NCBI RefSeq assembly: GCF_018069925.1
Contig: NZ_JAGPXB010000014.1
Location: forward strand, 34,126 to 98,125
Reading direction: 5' to 3'
Origin: Flavobacterium erciyesense
Lineage (GTDB): Bacteria; Bacteroidota; Bacteroidia; Flavobacteriales; Flavobacteriaceae
DNA length: 64,000 nt
How positions within the stretch are numbered: the first letter of the stretch is position 1; every line of letters begins with the position of its first letter. Position numbers and translations under genes: made by a program. Below, in pieces: positions 1-9,704 of the stretch. Below the pieces are notes generated by a model. It searched no databases. It had not been told where the DNA came from and saw nothing but the letters and a program-made list of their open reading frames with translations.

Positions 1-514
1 TTAATTTTCTACTCGAGCTTTTATAAATTTCAAGTTCGGCTTGCAGTAGATTTTTTTGTCTTTCGATGTTTTTTAGTCTGATATTAGCAAGAGCGTTGCC
101 TTGTTGTTCATAAATGGAAAGTATGTTGCTTAAAAATTGGTCCAAATCTTCGTACTCGATTGTGTGTGTTTTTTTAGTTTTGCTAAAAGGAGGTATTTCA
201 AAATTATTCGGTGCGTTAATAACTACTGATTTTATCCTTTCGCCGAAATAAATAGTGCTACTGTAAACGCTGTCATTTATTTTTACCGCTGTTTGAACAT
301 TGCTATCTAAAAATCCTTTTTTAATTAATCGCTGGTTGATCGTGGTAACTGTTTTTTCTATGGACTGTAAGTTTATGTGTTTCTTTAGGCTGAGTAAAGT
401 GTCTGGTAGTGTTTGGTTTTCGGTTGTTGCTGTTTTGAATTGTAAATAGAATGATTGTGCACTCATTGTGATTGTACAAAGTAGAAAAAGCAGCAGCACT
501 AAATTATTTTTCAA
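1..514 (-). CDS. POTRA-like outer-membrane protein, 5' part
   Basis: The minus frame is open from the window edge up to an upstream stop at 551-553. The likely start is a TTG at 514, because it begins a classic signal peptide (MKNN, a run of Leu and Phe, then MSAQS). An ATG at 466 would fall inside that signal peptide. About 171 residues are visible and the C-terminus lies outside the window. Two stretches resemble POTRA domains: GFLDSN followed by a beta-rich segment ending in YFGERIKSVVI, and ILSIYEQQGNALANIRLKNI. This suggests the periplasmic N-terminus of a BamA/TamA-like or two-partner-secretion-like outer-membrane protein. The family call is inferred from pattern only. It is divergent from the ribosomal genes, with 264 nt between them. 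Confidence 0.6.
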   Translation of the reverse strand, partial: MKNNLVLLLFLLCTITMSAQSFYLQFKTATTENQTLPDTLLSLKKHINLQSIEKTVTTINQRLIKKGFLDSNVQTAVKINDSVYSSTIYFGERIKSVVINAPNNFEIPPFSKTKKTHTIEYEDLDQFLSNILSIYEQQGNALANIRLKNIERQKNLLQAELEIYKSSSRKL

Positions 515-693
515 TTGAGTTTGTGTTTTATGATGAGCTGGAAATCTTTTTTACTCACTTTTCGAAGTCAAATTTATGACATTTTTGGGCTCGCTTAGTC
601 TGTTTTGGAATGTTAAATTAAGGAAATGATTGTCTTTGTTGGTTAAAGATCTTTGACTTACAATTATTTGCTCTTAAAAATAAATTCAAATGA

Positions 694-725
694 TGTTGTA
701 ATCTCAAAAAAAATAAATACATTTG
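694..725 (+). promoter_or_regulatory. promoter of the str operon (rpsL)
   Basis: TACATTTG at 718-725 matches the Bacteroidota -7 box TAnnTTTG. A GTTG at 695-698 lies 19 nt upstream, the usual place of the -33 element. Transcription should start near 730, giving a leader of about 50 nt before rpsL. Confidence 0.6.
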
Positions 726-778
726 CAACCCCGTAAAAAGCGGGAATTTAATATAATAAGAAATTTTTAGTATTAATT

Positions 779-1162
779 ATGCCAACAATTCAACAATTAG
801 TAAGAACAGGAAGAACTCAGATAACTAAGAAGAGTAAATCGGTTGCTTTAGATTCTTGTCCTCAAAGAAGAGGGGTTTGTACGCGTGTTTACACTACAAC
901 ACCAAAAAAACCAAACTCTGCAATGCGTAAAGTTGCGCGTGTACGTTTGACAAATGGTAATGAAGTGAATGCTTACATCCCAGGTGAAGGACACAATTTA
1001 CAAGAGCACTCGATAGTATTAGTTAGGGGTGGAAGGGTAAAAGATTTACCAGGAGTTAGATATCACATCGTTCGTGGTGCACTTGATACGTCAGGAGTAG
1101 CGGGAAGAACGCAAAGAAGATCTAAGTACGGAGCAAAACGCCCAAAAGAAGCAAAAAAGTAA
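779..1162 (+). CDS. rpsL: 30S ribosomal protein uS12
   Basis: This is ribosomal protein S12 (127 aa), part of the decoding centre. The conserved [10 protein letters not shown] and [13 protein letters not shown] loops are intact. Lysines stand at the two positions where streptomycin-resistance substitutions usually arise, so the allele looks wild type. It is the first gene of the str operon. The start follows a short A/T-rich leader without a Shine-Dalgarno sequence, as is normal in this phylum. A 66-nt gap with a hairpin separates it from rpsG. Confidence 0.98.
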
Positions 1163-1173
1163 TTTAAAGTTTG

Positions 1174-1206
1174 TATGTAGCAAGGCCTAATGGTTTTGCA
1201 TGCGTA
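1174..1206 (+). promoter_or_regulatory. hairpin in the rpsL-rpsG gap
   Basis: GCAAGGCC (1180-1187) pairs with GGTTTTGC (1192-1199) around a TAAT loop. A lower stem TATGT/GCGTA follows across a small internal loop. Two G-U pairs occur in each half. It occupies the S12-S7 intercistronic region, where S7 acts as translational repressor of the str operon in E. coli. A similar role here is inferred, not shown. Confidence 0.45.
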
Positions 1207-1228
1207 TCTATTTTATTAAAAAAAAGAC

Positions 1229-1705
1229 ATGAGAAAAAGAGCGGCAAAGAAAAGACCACTTTTACCAGATCCAAGATTCAATGATCAACTGGTAACACGT
1301 TTCGTAAACAACTTAATGTGGGATGGAAAAAAATCGACAGCGTTTAAAGTATTTTATGATGCAATTGACATCATTGAGTCTAAAAAACAAGATGCTGAAA
1401 AATCATCACTAGAAATCTGGAAAGATGCATTAACGAATGTTATGCCTCACGTAGAGGTTCGTTCACGTAGAGTGGGTGGAGCTACATTCCAAATTCCAAT
1501 GCAAATTCGTCCAGATAGAAAAATTTCTATGGCGATGAAATGGTTAATTCTTTATTCAAGAAGAAGAAACGAAAAGTCAATGGCTCAAAGATTAGCTTCA
1601 GAGTGTTTAGCTGCAGCAAAAGAAGAAGGAGCTGCTGTTAAGAAAAGAATGGATACTCACAAAATGGCAGAAGCTAACAAAGCTTTCTCTCACTTTAGAT
1701 TTTAA
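1229..1705 (+). CDS. rpsG: 30S ribosomal protein uS7
   Basis: Ribosomal protein S7 (158 aa) organises the 3' major domain of 16S rRNA at the E and P sites. The family is clear from the MRKRAAKKR start, the VEVRSRRVGGATFQIP motif and the SEKM-like KSMAQRLASE helix region. S7 is the str-operon regulator in E. coli. Here its gene is the only one of the operon preceded by a long, structured gap. fusA follows after 10 nt. Confidence 0.98.
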   Translation: MRKRAAKKRPLLPDPRFNDQLVTRFVNNLMWDGKKSTAFKVFYDAIDIIESKKQDAEKSSLEIWKDALTNVMPHVEVRSRRVGGATFQIPMQIRPDRKISMAMKWLILYSRRRNEKSMAQRLASECLAAAKEEGAAVKKRMDTHKMAEANKAFSHFRF

Positions 1706-1715
1706 TTCGTAAGAA

Positions 1716-3872
1716 ATGGCTAGAGACTTAAAATATACAAGAAATATTGGAATTGCTGCTCACATTGATGCTGGTAAAACAACAACAACAGAGCGTATCC
1801 TTTTTTATACTGGTAAATCACACAAAATAGGTGAAGTACACGATGGTGCTGCAACTATGGACTGGATGGCTCAGGAGCAAGAAAGAGGTATTACTATTAC
1901 TTCTGCTGCTACAACTTGTGAGTGGAATTTTCCAACTGAACAAGGCAAAGTGTTGCCAGAATCAAAACCTTACCACTTTAACATTATTGATACTCCTGGT
2001 CACGTTGACTTTACCGTAGAGGTAAACCGTTCATTACGTGTATTAGATGGTTTAGTGTTTTTATTTAGTGCTGTAGATGGTGTTGAGCCACAGTCAGAAA
2101 CTAACTGGAGATTAGCTGATCAATATAGAGTTCCACGTATGGGATTCGTTAATAAAATGGACCGTCAAGGATCTAACTTTTTGGCAGTTTGTCAGCAAGT
2201 AAGAGACATGTTAAAATCAAACGCTGTAGCGATCACTTTGCCAATTGGTGAAGAGAATGATTTTAAAGGTGTTGTTGATTTGGTTAAAAACCAAGCTATC
2301 GTTTGGCATGATGCTACTCAAGGGGCAACTTTTGACATCATCGATATCCCAGCTGATATGGTTGACGAAGTGAAAGAGTACAGAGATATTCTTATCGAAG
2401 CAGTAGCTGATTATGATGAGAATTTACTTGACAAGTACATGGAAGATCCAGATTCTATTACAGAAGAAGAGATCAACAATGCGCTTAGAGCTGCAACTAT
2501 GGATATGGCTATCATTCCTATGATTGCAGGTTCTTCTTTCAAAAACAAAGGAGTTCAGTTCATGTTAGATGCAGTATGTAAATACTTGCCATCTCCAATG
2601 GATAAAGAAGGTATTTCAGGAATTCATCCTGATGATGCTGAATTATTAGAAGAAGATCAAACTCAAATCTTGCGTAAGCCAGATGTTAAGGAGCCATTTG
2701 CTGCTTTAGCATTTAAAATTGCTACTGACCCATTCGTAGGTCGTTTAGCTTTCTTCCGTGCTTACTCAGGTCGTTTGGATGCAGGTTCTTATGTATTGAA
2801 TACACGTTCTGGTAACAAAGAGAGAATTTCTCGTATCTACCAAATGCACGCAAACAAACAAAACCCAATCGAATATATCGAGGCAGGTGATATTGGAGCG
2901 GCAGTTGGATTTAAAGATATCAAAACTGGAGATACATTGTGTGATGAAAAACACCCAATCATTCTTGAGTCAATGAAATTCCCTGCACCGGTAATTGGTA
3001 TCGCTATTGAGCCAAAAACTAAAGCTGACGTTGATAAAATGGGTATGGCTTTAGCTAAATTAGCTGAAGAGGATCCAACATTTACAGTGAGAACTGATGA
3101 AGCTTCAGGACAAACTATTATCTCAGGTATGGGTGAGCTTCACTTAGATATCTTGGTTGATAGAATGAAGCGTGAATTCAAAGTTGAAGTAAACCAAGGT
3201 GAGCCTCAAGTTGAATACAAAGAAGCTTTTACAAGATCAGCTCAACACAGAGAAACTTACAAAAAACAATCTGGAGGTCGTGGTAAATTCGGTGATATCG
3301 TATTTAGATTAGAGCCTGCTGATGAAGTAGATGGTAAAGTACCTGTTGGATTGCAGTTTGTAAATGAAGTAAAAGGTGGTAACGTTCCTAAAGAATATAT
3401 TCCTTCTGTAGAAAAAGGTTTCCGTGAAGCTATGAAACAAGGTCCTTTAGCAGGATACCAAGTAGATAGTTTGAAAGTTACTTTATTAGATGGATCTTTC
3501 CACCCTGTGGATTCTGATGCACTTTCTTTTGAATTAGCGGCAAGAATGGGTTATAGAGAAGTGGCTAAAGCTGCTGGTGCTGTAATCTTAGAGCCAATCA
3601 TGAAAATGGAGGTTATTACACCAGAAGAAAACATGGGAGATATCGTAGGTGATATTAACCGTCGTAGAGGTCAAGTGAATGATATGGGTGACAGAAATGG
3701 AGCTAAAACTATCAAAGCTGATGTGCCATTATCTGAAATGTTTGGATATGTAACAACATTAAGAACATTGTCTTCAGGTCGTGCGACTTCAACAATGGAA
3801 TTTTCTCACTATTCAGAAACGCCTTCTAATATTTCAGAGGCAGTAATCAAAAAAGCAAAAGGAAACGCTTAA
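1716..3872 (+). CDS. fusA: elongation factor G
   Basis: Translocase GTPase of 718 aa, normal length for EF-G. The P-loop AHIDAGKT is at residues 15-22, the G3 motif DTPGH at 92-96 and NKMD at 146-149. The later [12 protein letters not shown] and GRGKFGDI segments belong to domains III and IV. It lies 10 nt after rpsG and 11 nt before rpsJ, so it is cotranscribed with both. No tuf gene follows, unlike the enterobacterial str operon. It acts in the cytoplasm on the ribosome. Confidence 0.98.
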   Translation: MARDLKYTRNIGIAAHIDAGKTTTTERILFYTGKSHKIGEVHDGAATMDWMAQEQERGITITSAATTCEWNFPTEQGKVLPESKPYHFNIIDTPGHVDFTVEVNRSLRVLDGLVFLFSAVDGVEPQSETNWRLADQYRVPRMGFVNKMDRQGSNFLAVCQQVRDMLKSNAVAITLPIGEENDFKGVVDLVKNQAIVWHDATQGATFDIIDIPADMVDEVKEYRDILIEAVADYDENLLDKYMEDPDSITEEEINNALRAATMDMAIIPMIAGSSFKNKGVQFMLDAVCKYLPSPMDKEGISGIHPDDAELLEEDQTQILRKPDVKEPFAALAFKIATDPFVGRLAFFRAYSGRLDAGSYVLNTRSGNKERISRIYQMHANKQNPIEYIEAGDIGAAVGFKDIKTGDTLCDEKHPIILESMKFPAPVIGIAIEPKTKADVDKMGMALAKLAEEDPTFTVRTDEASGQTIISGMGELHLDILVDRMKREFKVEVNQGEPQVEYKEAFTRSAQHRETYKKQSGGRGKFGDIVFRLEPADEVDGKVPVGLQFVNEVKGGNVPKEYIPSVEKGFREAMKQGPLAGYQVDSLKVTLLDGSFHPVDSDALSFELAARMGYREVAKAAGAVILEPIMKMEVITPEENMGDIVGDINRRRGQVNDMGDRNGAKTIKADVPLSEMFGYVTTLRTLSSGRATSTMEFSHYSETPSNISEAVIKKAKGNA

Positions 3873-3883
3873 TCTTTAAGAAA

Positions 3884-4189
3884 ATGAGTCAAAAAATCAG
3901 AATAAAATTAAAATCTTACGATCACATGTTGGTAGACAAGTCTGCTGAGAAGATTGTAAAAACAGTAAAAACTACTGGTGCTGTTGTAACTGGTCCTATT
4001 CCGTTGCCAACTCACAAAAAATTGTTTACAGTATTGCGTTCACCGCACGTAAACAAAAAAGCAAGAGAGCAGTTTGAAGTAATGTCATACAAGAGATTGA
4101 TTGATATTTATTCATCTTCATCAAAAACTATTGATGCTTTAATGAAACTTGAATTGCCAAGTGGAGTAGAAGTAGAAATAAAAGTATAA
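3884..4189 (+). CDS. rpsJ: 30S ribosomal protein uS10
   Basis: Ribosomal protein S10 (101 aa) is a 30S head component and, in other bacteria, the NusE antitermination factor. The family signature is visible in [29 protein letters not shown] (broken here by no indel). It closes the str operon instead of opening the S10 operon, and a terminator follows its stop codon. Confidence 0.98.
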
Positions 4190-4206
4190 TTTTTTTATAT
4201 TTTAAT

Positions 4207-4243
4207 AAAAAAAGCGAAGCAGAAATGTTTCGCTTTTTTTTAT
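4207..4243 (+). terminator. intrinsic terminator after rpsJ
   Basis: AAAAAAAGCGAA (4207-4218) is exactly complementary to TTCGCTTTTTTT (4229-4240) with a 10-nt loop, and the 3' arm is its own T-tract. It ends the str operon 17 nt after rpsJ. Confidence 0.8.
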
Positions 4244-4458
4244 GTTTTTTTATTTGCTTTTTTATTATGTTTTTTTGATAAAAAATCTTGTAATCCCTTG
4301 TGAATCGGGTGTTTTAATGGTTTTTCTCAACTTTATTTTTTGGTTTTTTTGATTGGCAAATAATGGGTTTGTGACCTGATTTTTGATCGCAAAATTTTTT
4401 GTTTTCTGTTTTTTGTTTTCTTTAATTGTGATAATGAGGGATTTAATTTTTGTAACTG

Positions 4459-4490
4459 TTTGGTATATTCGATTTTAATATATACTTTTG
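4459..4490 (+). promoter_or_regulatory. promoter of the rplC operon
   Basis: TTTG at 4459-4462, a 20-nt spacer and TACTTTTG at 4483-4490 match the Flavobacterium-type TTTG/TAnnTTTG promoter well. The predicted RNA would begin at about the hairpin at 4492. Confidence 0.75.
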
Positions 4491-4491
4491 C

Positions 4492-4535
4492 ACTCCCTGT
4501 TTGAAAGCTTCTGTTGTTTTCAAATTGAAGGGAGT
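4492..4535 (+). promoter_or_regulatory. leader hairpin before rplC
   Basis: ACTCCCT (4492-4498) pairs with AGGGAGT (4529-4535). Inside, TTTGAAA (4500-4506) pairs with TTTCAAA (4518-4524), leaving a small bulge on each side and an 11-nt loop. It lies at the predicted 5' end of the S10/spc transcript. Autoregulation, for example by L4 as in E. coli, is possible but only inferred. Confidence 0.5.
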
Positions 4536-4559
4536 TTTAGTAATTAATAATTAATATTT

Positions 4560-5177
4560 ATGTCTGGGTTAATTGGTAGAAAAATCGGCATGACTAGTAT
4601 TTTCGACGAAAACGGGAAAAACATTCCTTGTACAGTAATCGAAGCAGGTCCATGCGTTGTTACCCAAGTCAGAACCAAAGGTGTTGACGGGTATGAAGCG
4701 TTGCAACTAGGTTTCGATGACAAAAACGAGAAACATTCCACAAAAGCGGCTTTAGGTCACTTTAAAAAAGCGGGAACTGTTGCTAAGAAAAAAGTCGTTG
4801 AATTCCAAGATTTTGCAACTGAACAAAAATTAGGAGATCTTATTGATGTTTCTATTTTTGCTGAAGGAGAGTTTGTAGATGTACAAGGTGTATCTAAAGG
4901 TAAAGGTTTTCAAGGGGTTGTAAAACGTCACGGTTTTGGTGGTGTTGGTCAAGCAACTCACGGTCAACACAACCGTTTAAGAGCGCCAGGTTCTGTGGGA
5001 GCTTCTTCTTATCCATCTAGAGTATTCAAAGGAATGCGTATGGCTGGTAGAATGGGAGGAGACAATGTAAAAGTTCAAAACCTTAGAGTTTTAAAAGTAG
5101 TTGCTGAGAAGAACCTACTTGTTATTAAAGGATGTGTTCCTGGTCATAACAACTCTTATGTAATCATTCAGAAGTAA
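4560..5177 (+). CDS. rplC: 50S ribosomal protein uL3
   Basis: Ribosomal protein L3 (205 aa) is an early-assembly 50S protein near the peptidyl-transferase centre. The family motif around [19 protein letters not shown] and the [14 protein letters not shown]-terminus are visible. It is first in the S10 block. Its stop codon overlaps the rplD start by one base (TAATG), which suggests translational coupling. Confidence 0.98.
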   Translation: MSGLIGRKIGMTSIFDENGKNIPCTVIEAGPCVVTQVRTKGVDGYEALQLGFDDKNEKHSTKAALGHFKKAGTVAKKKVVEFQDFATEQKLGDLIDVSIFAEGEFVDVQGVSKGKGFQGVVKRHGFGGVGQATHGQHNRLRAPGSVGASSYPSRVFKGMRMAGRMGGDNVKVQNLRVLKVVAEKNLLVIKGCVPGHNNSYVIIQK

Positions 5178-5806
5178 TGGAAGCAAAAGTATTAGATTTC
5201 AACGGAAAAGATACTGGAAGAAAAGTGCAACTTTCTGATTCAGTATTTGGTATCGAACCAAACAAACACGCTGTATACCTTGATGTGAAGCAATATCTTG
5301 CTAATCAAAGACAAGGGACGCACAAAGCTAAAGAAAGAGCTGAAGTAGCGGGAAGTACACGTAAAATTAAAAAACAAAAAGGAACTGGTACTGCTCGTGC
5401 GGGTAGTGCAAAGAATCCATTGTTTAAAGGTGGTGGAACTGTTTTTGGACCAAGACCAAGAAGTTATTCATTCAAATTGAATAAAAGCTTGAAGCGTTTG
5501 GCTAGAAAATCAGCTTTCTCACTTAAAGCTAAAGAGTCAAACATTATCGTTCTTGAAGACTTTAATTTTGAAACTCCAAACACTAAAAATTTCATTAACG
5601 TTTTGAAAGCTTTAGAGTTAGAAAATAAAAAATCATTATTTGTATTGGGTGATACCAATAAAAATGTATATTTGTCCTCACGTAATTTGAAGGGTTCAAA
5701 TGTTGTAAGTAGCTTAGAATTAAGTACTTATGATATTTTAAATGCTAATAATTTAGTTCTTTTAGAGAGTTCTTTGGAGGTAATTGAAGAAAATTTAAGT
5801 AAATAA
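5177..5806 (+). CDS. rplD: 50S ribosomal protein uL4
   Basis: Ribosomal protein L4 (209 aa) lines the exit tunnel. The extended-loop region QGTHKAKERAEVAGS and KKQKGTGTARAGS is conserved. In gamma-proteobacteria L4 controls its own operon at the leader RNA. The gene overlaps rplC by one base and precedes rplW by 6 nt. Confidence 0.98.
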   Translation: MEAKVLDFNGKDTGRKVQLSDSVFGIEPNKHAVYLDVKQYLANQRQGTHKAKERAEVAGSTRKIKKQKGTGTARAGSAKNPLFKGGGTVFGPRPRSYSFKLNKSLKRLARKSAFSLKAKESNIIVLEDFNFETPNTKNFINVLKALELENKKSLFVLGDTNKNVYLSSRNLKGSNVVSSLELSTYDILNANNLVLLESSLEVIEENLSK

Positions 5807-5812
5807 TAGGAT

Positions 5813-6103
5813 ATGAGCATCATAATTAAGCCTATAGTAACGGAAAAAGTAACCAAAGAAAGTGAAGTTTTAAACCGCTTCGGATTTGTTGTGAACAGAA
5901 AAGCAAACAAAGTTGAGATTAAGAAAGCTGTTGAAGCTGCTTATGGAGTAACTGTTTTGAGTGTGAACACAATGAACGTAAGACCGGATAGAACTACAAA
6001 ATACACTAAAAGTGGTTTAATCAGTGGAAAGACAAATGCAATCAAAAAAGCAATTGTTCAAGTACAAGAAGGAGAAACAATTGATTTTTACAACAATATC
6101 TAA
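5813..6103 (+). CDS. rplW: 50S ribosomal protein uL23
   Basis: Ribosomal protein L23 (96 aa) sits at the exit of the peptide tunnel and is the docking site of trigger factor and SRP. It begins IIKPIVTEKVT and contains FVVNRKANKVEIKKAVE, both typical of the family. It lies in tight order between rplD and rplB, as in most bacteria. Confidence 0.97.
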   Translation: MSIIIKPIVTEKVTKESEVLNRFGFVVNRKANKVEIKKAVEAAYGVTVLSVNTMNVRPDRTTKYTKSGLISGKTNAIKKAIVQVQEGETIDFYNNI

Positions 6104-6109
6104 GATAAA

Positions 6110-6934
6110 ATGTCAGTAAGAAAATTAAAACCTATTACCCCAGGTCAGCGATTTAGAGTTGTGAATGGTTATGACGCCATTACAACTGATAAGCCGGAAC
6201 GCTCTTTGATAGCGCCGATAAAAAACTCTGGAGGTAGAAATAGTCAAGGAAAGATGACCATGCGTTATACGGGTGGTGGTCACAAGCAGAGATATCGTAT
6301 TATTGATTTTAAACGTGCTAAGGATGGTATTCCTGCTACCGTAAAATCAATCGAATACGATCCAAATCGTACTGCTTTTATCGCATTATTAGCTTATGCT
6401 GATGGTGAGAAAACATATATTATTGCACAAAACGGTTTGAAAGTAGGACAGAAATTAGTTTCTGGTCCAGAATCTCAGCCTGAAATTGGTAATACTTTGC
6501 CTTTAAGTAGAGTTCCACTAGGAACTGTTATTTCTTGCATCGAGTTACGTCCAGGTCAAGGAGCAGTTATTGCTCGTTCAGCTGGTACTTTTGCTCAGTT
6601 AATGGCAAGAGATGGAAAATATGCAACAATTAAAATGCCATCTGGAGAAACAAGATTGATCTTGTTGACTTGTTCGGCTACAATTGGAGCTGTATCGAAT
6701 TCAGATCATCAATTAGTAGTATCAGGAAAAGCTGGTAGAACTAGATGGTTAGGAAGAAGACCTAGAACAAGACCTGTTGCAATGAACCCTGTCGATCACC
6801 CAATGGGTGGTGGTGAAGGACGTTCTTCTGGTGGACATCCACGTTCAAGAAATGGAATACCAGCTAAAGGTTATAGAACTCGTTCTAAGAAAAACCCGAG
6901 TAATAAGTATATCGTAGAACGTAGAAAGAAATAA
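6110..6934 (+). CDS. rplB: 50S ribosomal protein uL2
   Basis: Ribosomal protein L2 (274 aa) is needed for subunit joining and peptidyl-transferase activity. The C-terminal signature [13 protein letters not shown] is intact and contains the functionally critical histidine in [19 protein letters not shown] is near the N-terminus. Spacing to rplW and rpsS is 6 nt each. Confidence 0.98.
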   Translation: MSVRKLKPITPGQRFRVVNGYDAITTDKPERSLIAPIKNSGGRNSQGKMTMRYTGGGHKQRYRIIDFKRAKDGIPATVKSIEYDPNRTAFIALLAYADGEKTYIIAQNGLKVGQKLVSGPESQPEIGNTLPLSRVPLGTVISCIELRPGQGAVIARSAGTFAQLMARDGKYATIKMPSGETRLILLTCSATIGAVSNSDHQLVVSGKAGRTRWLGRRPRTRPVAMNPVDHPMGGGEGRSSGGHPRSRNGIPAKGYRTRSKKNPSNKYIVERRKK

Positions 6935-6940
6935 TAAGAT

Positions 6941-7219
6941 ATGGCACGTTCATTAAAAAAAGGACCTTTCGTTCATTATAAGTTAGATAAGAAAGTTCAG
7001 GAAAACATAGCAGGTGGAAACAAAGGAGTAGTTAAGACTTGGTCTAGAGCTTCTATGATTACTCCAGATTTTGTTGGTCAAACTATCGCAGTTCACAACG
7101 GTCGTCAATTTGTACCGGTATACGTAACTGAGAACATGGTAGGTCACAAATTAGGAGAATTTTCACCAACTAGATCTTTTAGAGGTCATGCTGGAGCAAA
7201 AAATAAAGGTAAAAAATAA
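6941..7219 (+). CDS. rpsS: 30S ribosomal protein uS19
   Basis: Ribosomal protein S19 (92 aa) of the 30S head. [10 protein letters not shown] at the start and the conserved [11 protein letters not shown](S)F(R)GH segment near the C-terminus identify it. It is in canonical order between rplB and rplV, with 6-nt gaps. Confidence 0.98.
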   Translation: MARSLKKGPFVHYKLDKKVQENIAGGNKGVVKTWSRASMITPDFVGQTIAVHNGRQFVPVYVTENMVGHKLGEFSPTRSFRGHAGAKNKGKK

Positions 7220-7225
7220 GAAGCA

Positions 7226-7639
7226 ATGGGAGTTCGTAAAAGAGAAACAGCAGATGCGAGAAAAGAGGCTAATAAGTCTATTGCTTTCGCAAAATTGAAT
7301 AACTGCCCTACTTCACCTAGAAAAATGCGCTTAGTAGCGGACTTGGTAAGAGGTCAGAAGGTAGAAAGAGCACTTAACATTTTGAGATTTAGTTCTAAAG
7401 AAGCTTCAAGAAAATTAGAAAAATTATTATTATCTGCGATCAACAACTGGGAGCAAAAAAATAGTGAAGCTAGTTTAGAAGAAGCTGGATTATTTGTTAA
7501 GGAAATCCGTGTAGATGGTGGTATGATGTTGAAAAGACTTCGTCCAGCACCACAAGGAAGAGCACACAGAATAAGAAAACGTTCTAACCACGTAACAATC
7601 GTGTTAGGAGCTATCAATAACACACAAAGCAATTCTTAA
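7226..7639 (+). CDS. rplV: 50S ribosomal protein uL22
   Basis: Ribosomal protein L22 (137 aa) contributes its beta-hairpin to the exit tunnel, where macrolide-resistance changes occur. [17 protein letters not shown] and the tip region [18 protein letters not shown] are intact. The N-terminus carries a short extra charged extension compared with shorter homologues, common in this phylum. Confidence 0.97.
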   Translation: MGVRKRETADARKEANKSIAFAKLNNCPTSPRKMRLVADLVRGQKVERALNILRFSSKEASRKLEKLLLSAINNWEQKNSEASLEEAGLFVKEIRVDGGMMLKRLRPAPQGRAHRIRKRSNHVTIVLGAINNTQSNS

Positions 7640-7644
7640 GCAGC

Positions 7645-8403
7645 ATGGGACAAAAGACAAATCCAATTGGAAATAGACTTGGTATCATCAGAGGATGGGA
7701 CTCAAACTGGTATGGTGGAAATGATTACGGTGATAAATTAGCCGAAGATCATAAAATCAGAAAGTATATCCACGCTCGTTTATCAAAAGCTAGTGTATCT
7801 AAAGTAATCATCGAGAGAACTTTGAAACTTGTAACCGTTACTATCACTACTGCTAGACCTGGTATCATTATCGGAAAAGGCGGACAAGAGGTAGACAAGT
7901 TGAAAGAAGAACTTAAGAAAGTTACTGACAAAGAGGTTCAAATCAATATTTTTGAAATCAAAAGACCTGAGCTTGACGCGTATCTAGTTGCTACAAGCAT
8001 CTGTCGTCAAATCGAAAGCAGAATTTCTTACAGACGTGCAATTAAAATGGCTATTGCTGCTTCTATGCGTATGAACGCTGAAGGTATCAAAGTTTTAATT
8101 TCTGGTCGTTTGAATGGTGCTGAGATGGCTCGTTCAGAAGGTTTCAAAGAAGGTAGAATTCCTCTATCAACTTTCAGAGCTGATATTGATTATGCTTTGG
8201 CAGAAGCTCATACTACTTATGGTAGAATGGGAATCAAAGTATGGATCATGAAAGGTGAAGTTTATGGAAAGAGAGATCTTTCTCCACTAGCCGGAATGGA
8301 CAAAAAACAATCTGGTGCCGGTGGTAAAGGTGGTGATTCTCCAAGAGGAGATAGAAAGCCTTTCAACAAAGGTGGAAAGCCAGACGCTCGTAAACGAAAG
8401 TAA
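7645..8403 (+). CDS. rpsC: 30S ribosomal protein uS3
   Basis: Ribosomal protein S3 (252 aa) forms part of the mRNA entry channel. It begins [18 protein letters not shown], and a KH-domain motif [14 protein letters not shown] is at about residues 70-85. The Gly/Lys/Asp-rich C-terminal tail after GMDKKQSG is an extension typical of Bacteroidota S3. Confidence 0.98.
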   Translation: MGQKTNPIGNRLGIIRGWDSNWYGGNDYGDKLAEDHKIRKYIHARLSKASVSKVIIERTLKLVTVTITTARPGIIIGKGGQEVDKLKEELKKVTDKEVQINIFEIKRPELDAYLVATSICRQIESRISYRRAIKMAIAASMRMNAEGIKVLISGRLNGAEMARSEGFKEGRIPLSTFRADIDYALAEAHTTYGRMGIKVWIMKGEVYGKRDLSPLAGMDKKQSGAGGKGGDSPRGDRKPFNKGGKPDARKRK

Positions 8404-8421
8404 TTTTTAAAGTAAAGAAAA

Positions 8422-8847
8422 ATGTTACAGCCTAAAAGAACAAAATACCGTAAGGTACAAAAGGGTAAAATGAAAGGGAATTCTCAAAGAGGGCATGAAC
8501 TTTCAAATGGAATGTTTGGAATTAAATCTGTACATGAAGATGGAATGTTCTTAACCTCTCGTCAAATCGAAGCTGCACGTATTGCTGCAACTCGTTACAT
8601 GAAAAGAGAAGGACAATTATGGATTAAAATATTTCCAGACAAACCTATCACTAAGAAGCCTTTAGAGGTACGTATGGGTAAAGGTAAAGGAGCAGTTGAG
8701 TATTGGGCTGCTGTTGTTAAACCCGGAAGAATTATGTTTGAAGTTGGAGGAGTACCTTTGTCAGTTGCAAAAGAGGCGTTACGCCTTGCAGCTCAAAAGC
8801 TTCCAGTAAAAACTAAGTTTGTCGTAGCTAGAGATTTCGAAGCATAA
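8422..8847 (+). CDS. rplP: 50S ribosomal protein uL16
   Basis: Ribosomal protein L16 (141 aa) supports the A-site tRNA elbow. [14 protein letters not shown] at the start, the [22 protein letters not shown] centre and [10 protein letters not shown] are diagnostic. It lies in the usual rpsC-rplP-rpmC order. Confidence 0.98.
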   Translation: MLQPKRTKYRKVQKGKMKGNSQRGHELSNGMFGIKSVHEDGMFLTSRQIEAARIAATRYMKREGQLWIKIFPDKPITKKPLEVRMGKGKGAVEYWAAVVKPGRIMFEVGGVPLSVAKEALRLAAQKLPVKTKFVVARDFEA

Positions 8848-8858
8848 TCTATATTATT

Positions 8859-9044
8859 ATGAAACAATCAGAAATAAAAAATCTTTCTGCAGCAGAGTTG
8901 CAAGAGAAGCTTAGCCAGACTAAGAAAACCTATGCTGATCTAAAAATGGCTCACGCTATTTCACCAATTGAGAATCCACTTCAAATTAGAATCGTGAGAA
9001 GAACAGTTGCAAGATTAGCTACCGAACTTACTAAAAGACAATAA
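8859..9044 (+). CDS. rpmC: 50S ribosomal protein uL29
   Basis: Ribosomal protein L29 (61 aa), a small two-helix protein near the tunnel exit. It starts MKQSEIKNLSAAELQEKL and has IENPLQIRIVRRTVARL near the end, the common L29 signature. It sits between rplP and rpsQ. Confidence 0.96.
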   Translation: MKQSEIKNLSAAELQEKLSQTKKTYADLKMAHAISPIENPLQIRIVRRTVARLATELTKRQ

Positions 9045-9061
9045 CTGTAGTCTGCTGAAAG

Positions 9062-9322
9062 ATGGAAGAAAAAAGAAATTTAAGAAAAGAGAGAATTGGT
9101 GTTGTAACTTCTGACAAAATGGATAAGTCTATTGTTGTTGCTGAAGTACGTAGAGTAAAACACCCATTATACGGTAAGTTCGTGTTGAAAACTAAAAAGT
9201 ATCACGCACACGACGAAATGAACGACTGCAATGTTGGAGATACAGTAAGGATTAGTGAAACACGTCCTTTGAGTAAAACAAAATGTTGGAGGTTAGTTGA
9301 AATCTTAGAAAGAGCTAAATAA
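9062..9322 (+). CDS. rpsQ: 30S ribosomal protein uS17
   Basis: Ribosomal protein S17 (86 aa), a primary 16S rRNA binder with an OB fold. [14 protein letters not shown] and [19 protein letters not shown] are the family motifs. It follows rpmC by 17 nt and precedes rplN by 2 nt. Confidence 0.97.
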   Translation: MEEKRNLRKERIGVVTSDKMDKSIVVAEVRRVKHPLYGKFVLKTKKYHAHDEMNDCNVGDTVRISETRPLSKTKCWRLVEILERAK

Positions 9323-9324
9323 TT

Positions 9325-9693
9325 ATGGTACAACAAGAATCAAGACTAAAAGTAGCAGATAACACTGGAGCAAAGGAAGTTTTAACTATCCGTGTTTTAG
9401 GAGGTACTAAAAGAAGATATGCCTCTGTTGGTGACAAAATTGTAGTTTCTATCAAAGATACTGCTCCTAACGGAAGCGTTAAAAAAGGAGCTGTTTCAAC
9501 TGCAGTTGTTGTACGTACCAAAAAAGAAGTGAGAAGAGCCGATGGTTCATACATCAGATTTGATGATAACGCTTGCGTTTTATTAAATGCTGCTGGTGAA
9601 ATGAGAGGTACTCGTGTTTTTGGTCCAGTAGCAAGAGAACTTCGTGAAAAACAATTCATGAAAATTGTATCATTAGCACCAGAAGTGCTTTAA
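9325..9693 (+). CDS. rplN: 50S ribosomal protein uL14
   Basis: Ribosomal protein L14 (122 aa) forms an intersubunit bridge. [18 protein letters not shown] at the start and the [15 protein letters not shown]-terminus are characteristic. It opens what would be the spc block in E. coli, but here it follows rpsQ by 2 nt with no separate promoter visible. Confidence 0.98.
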   Translation: MVQQESRLKVADNTGAKEVLTIRVLGGTKRRYASVGDKIVVSIKDTAPNGSVKKGAVSTAVVVRTKKEVRRADGSYIRFDDNACVLLNAAGEMRGTRVFGPVARELREKQFMKIVSLAPEVL

Positions 9694-9704
9694 TTCGTTT
9701 TAAG

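Larger units (their letters stand above)
4190..4559 (+). other. intergenic region rpsJ-rplC
   Basis: This 370-nt gap holds the rpsJ terminator, a very T-rich stretch without a plausible gene (about 4240-4450), the rplC promoter and a leader hairpin. It shows that the str and S10 blocks are separate transcription units here. Confidence 0.7.

Noticed and set aside
7354..7632. A 92-codon antisense ORF across rplV
   Set aside because: It is a shadow of a certain ribosomal gene, like the other antisense frames over fusA, rplD, rpoA and the sugar enzymes.
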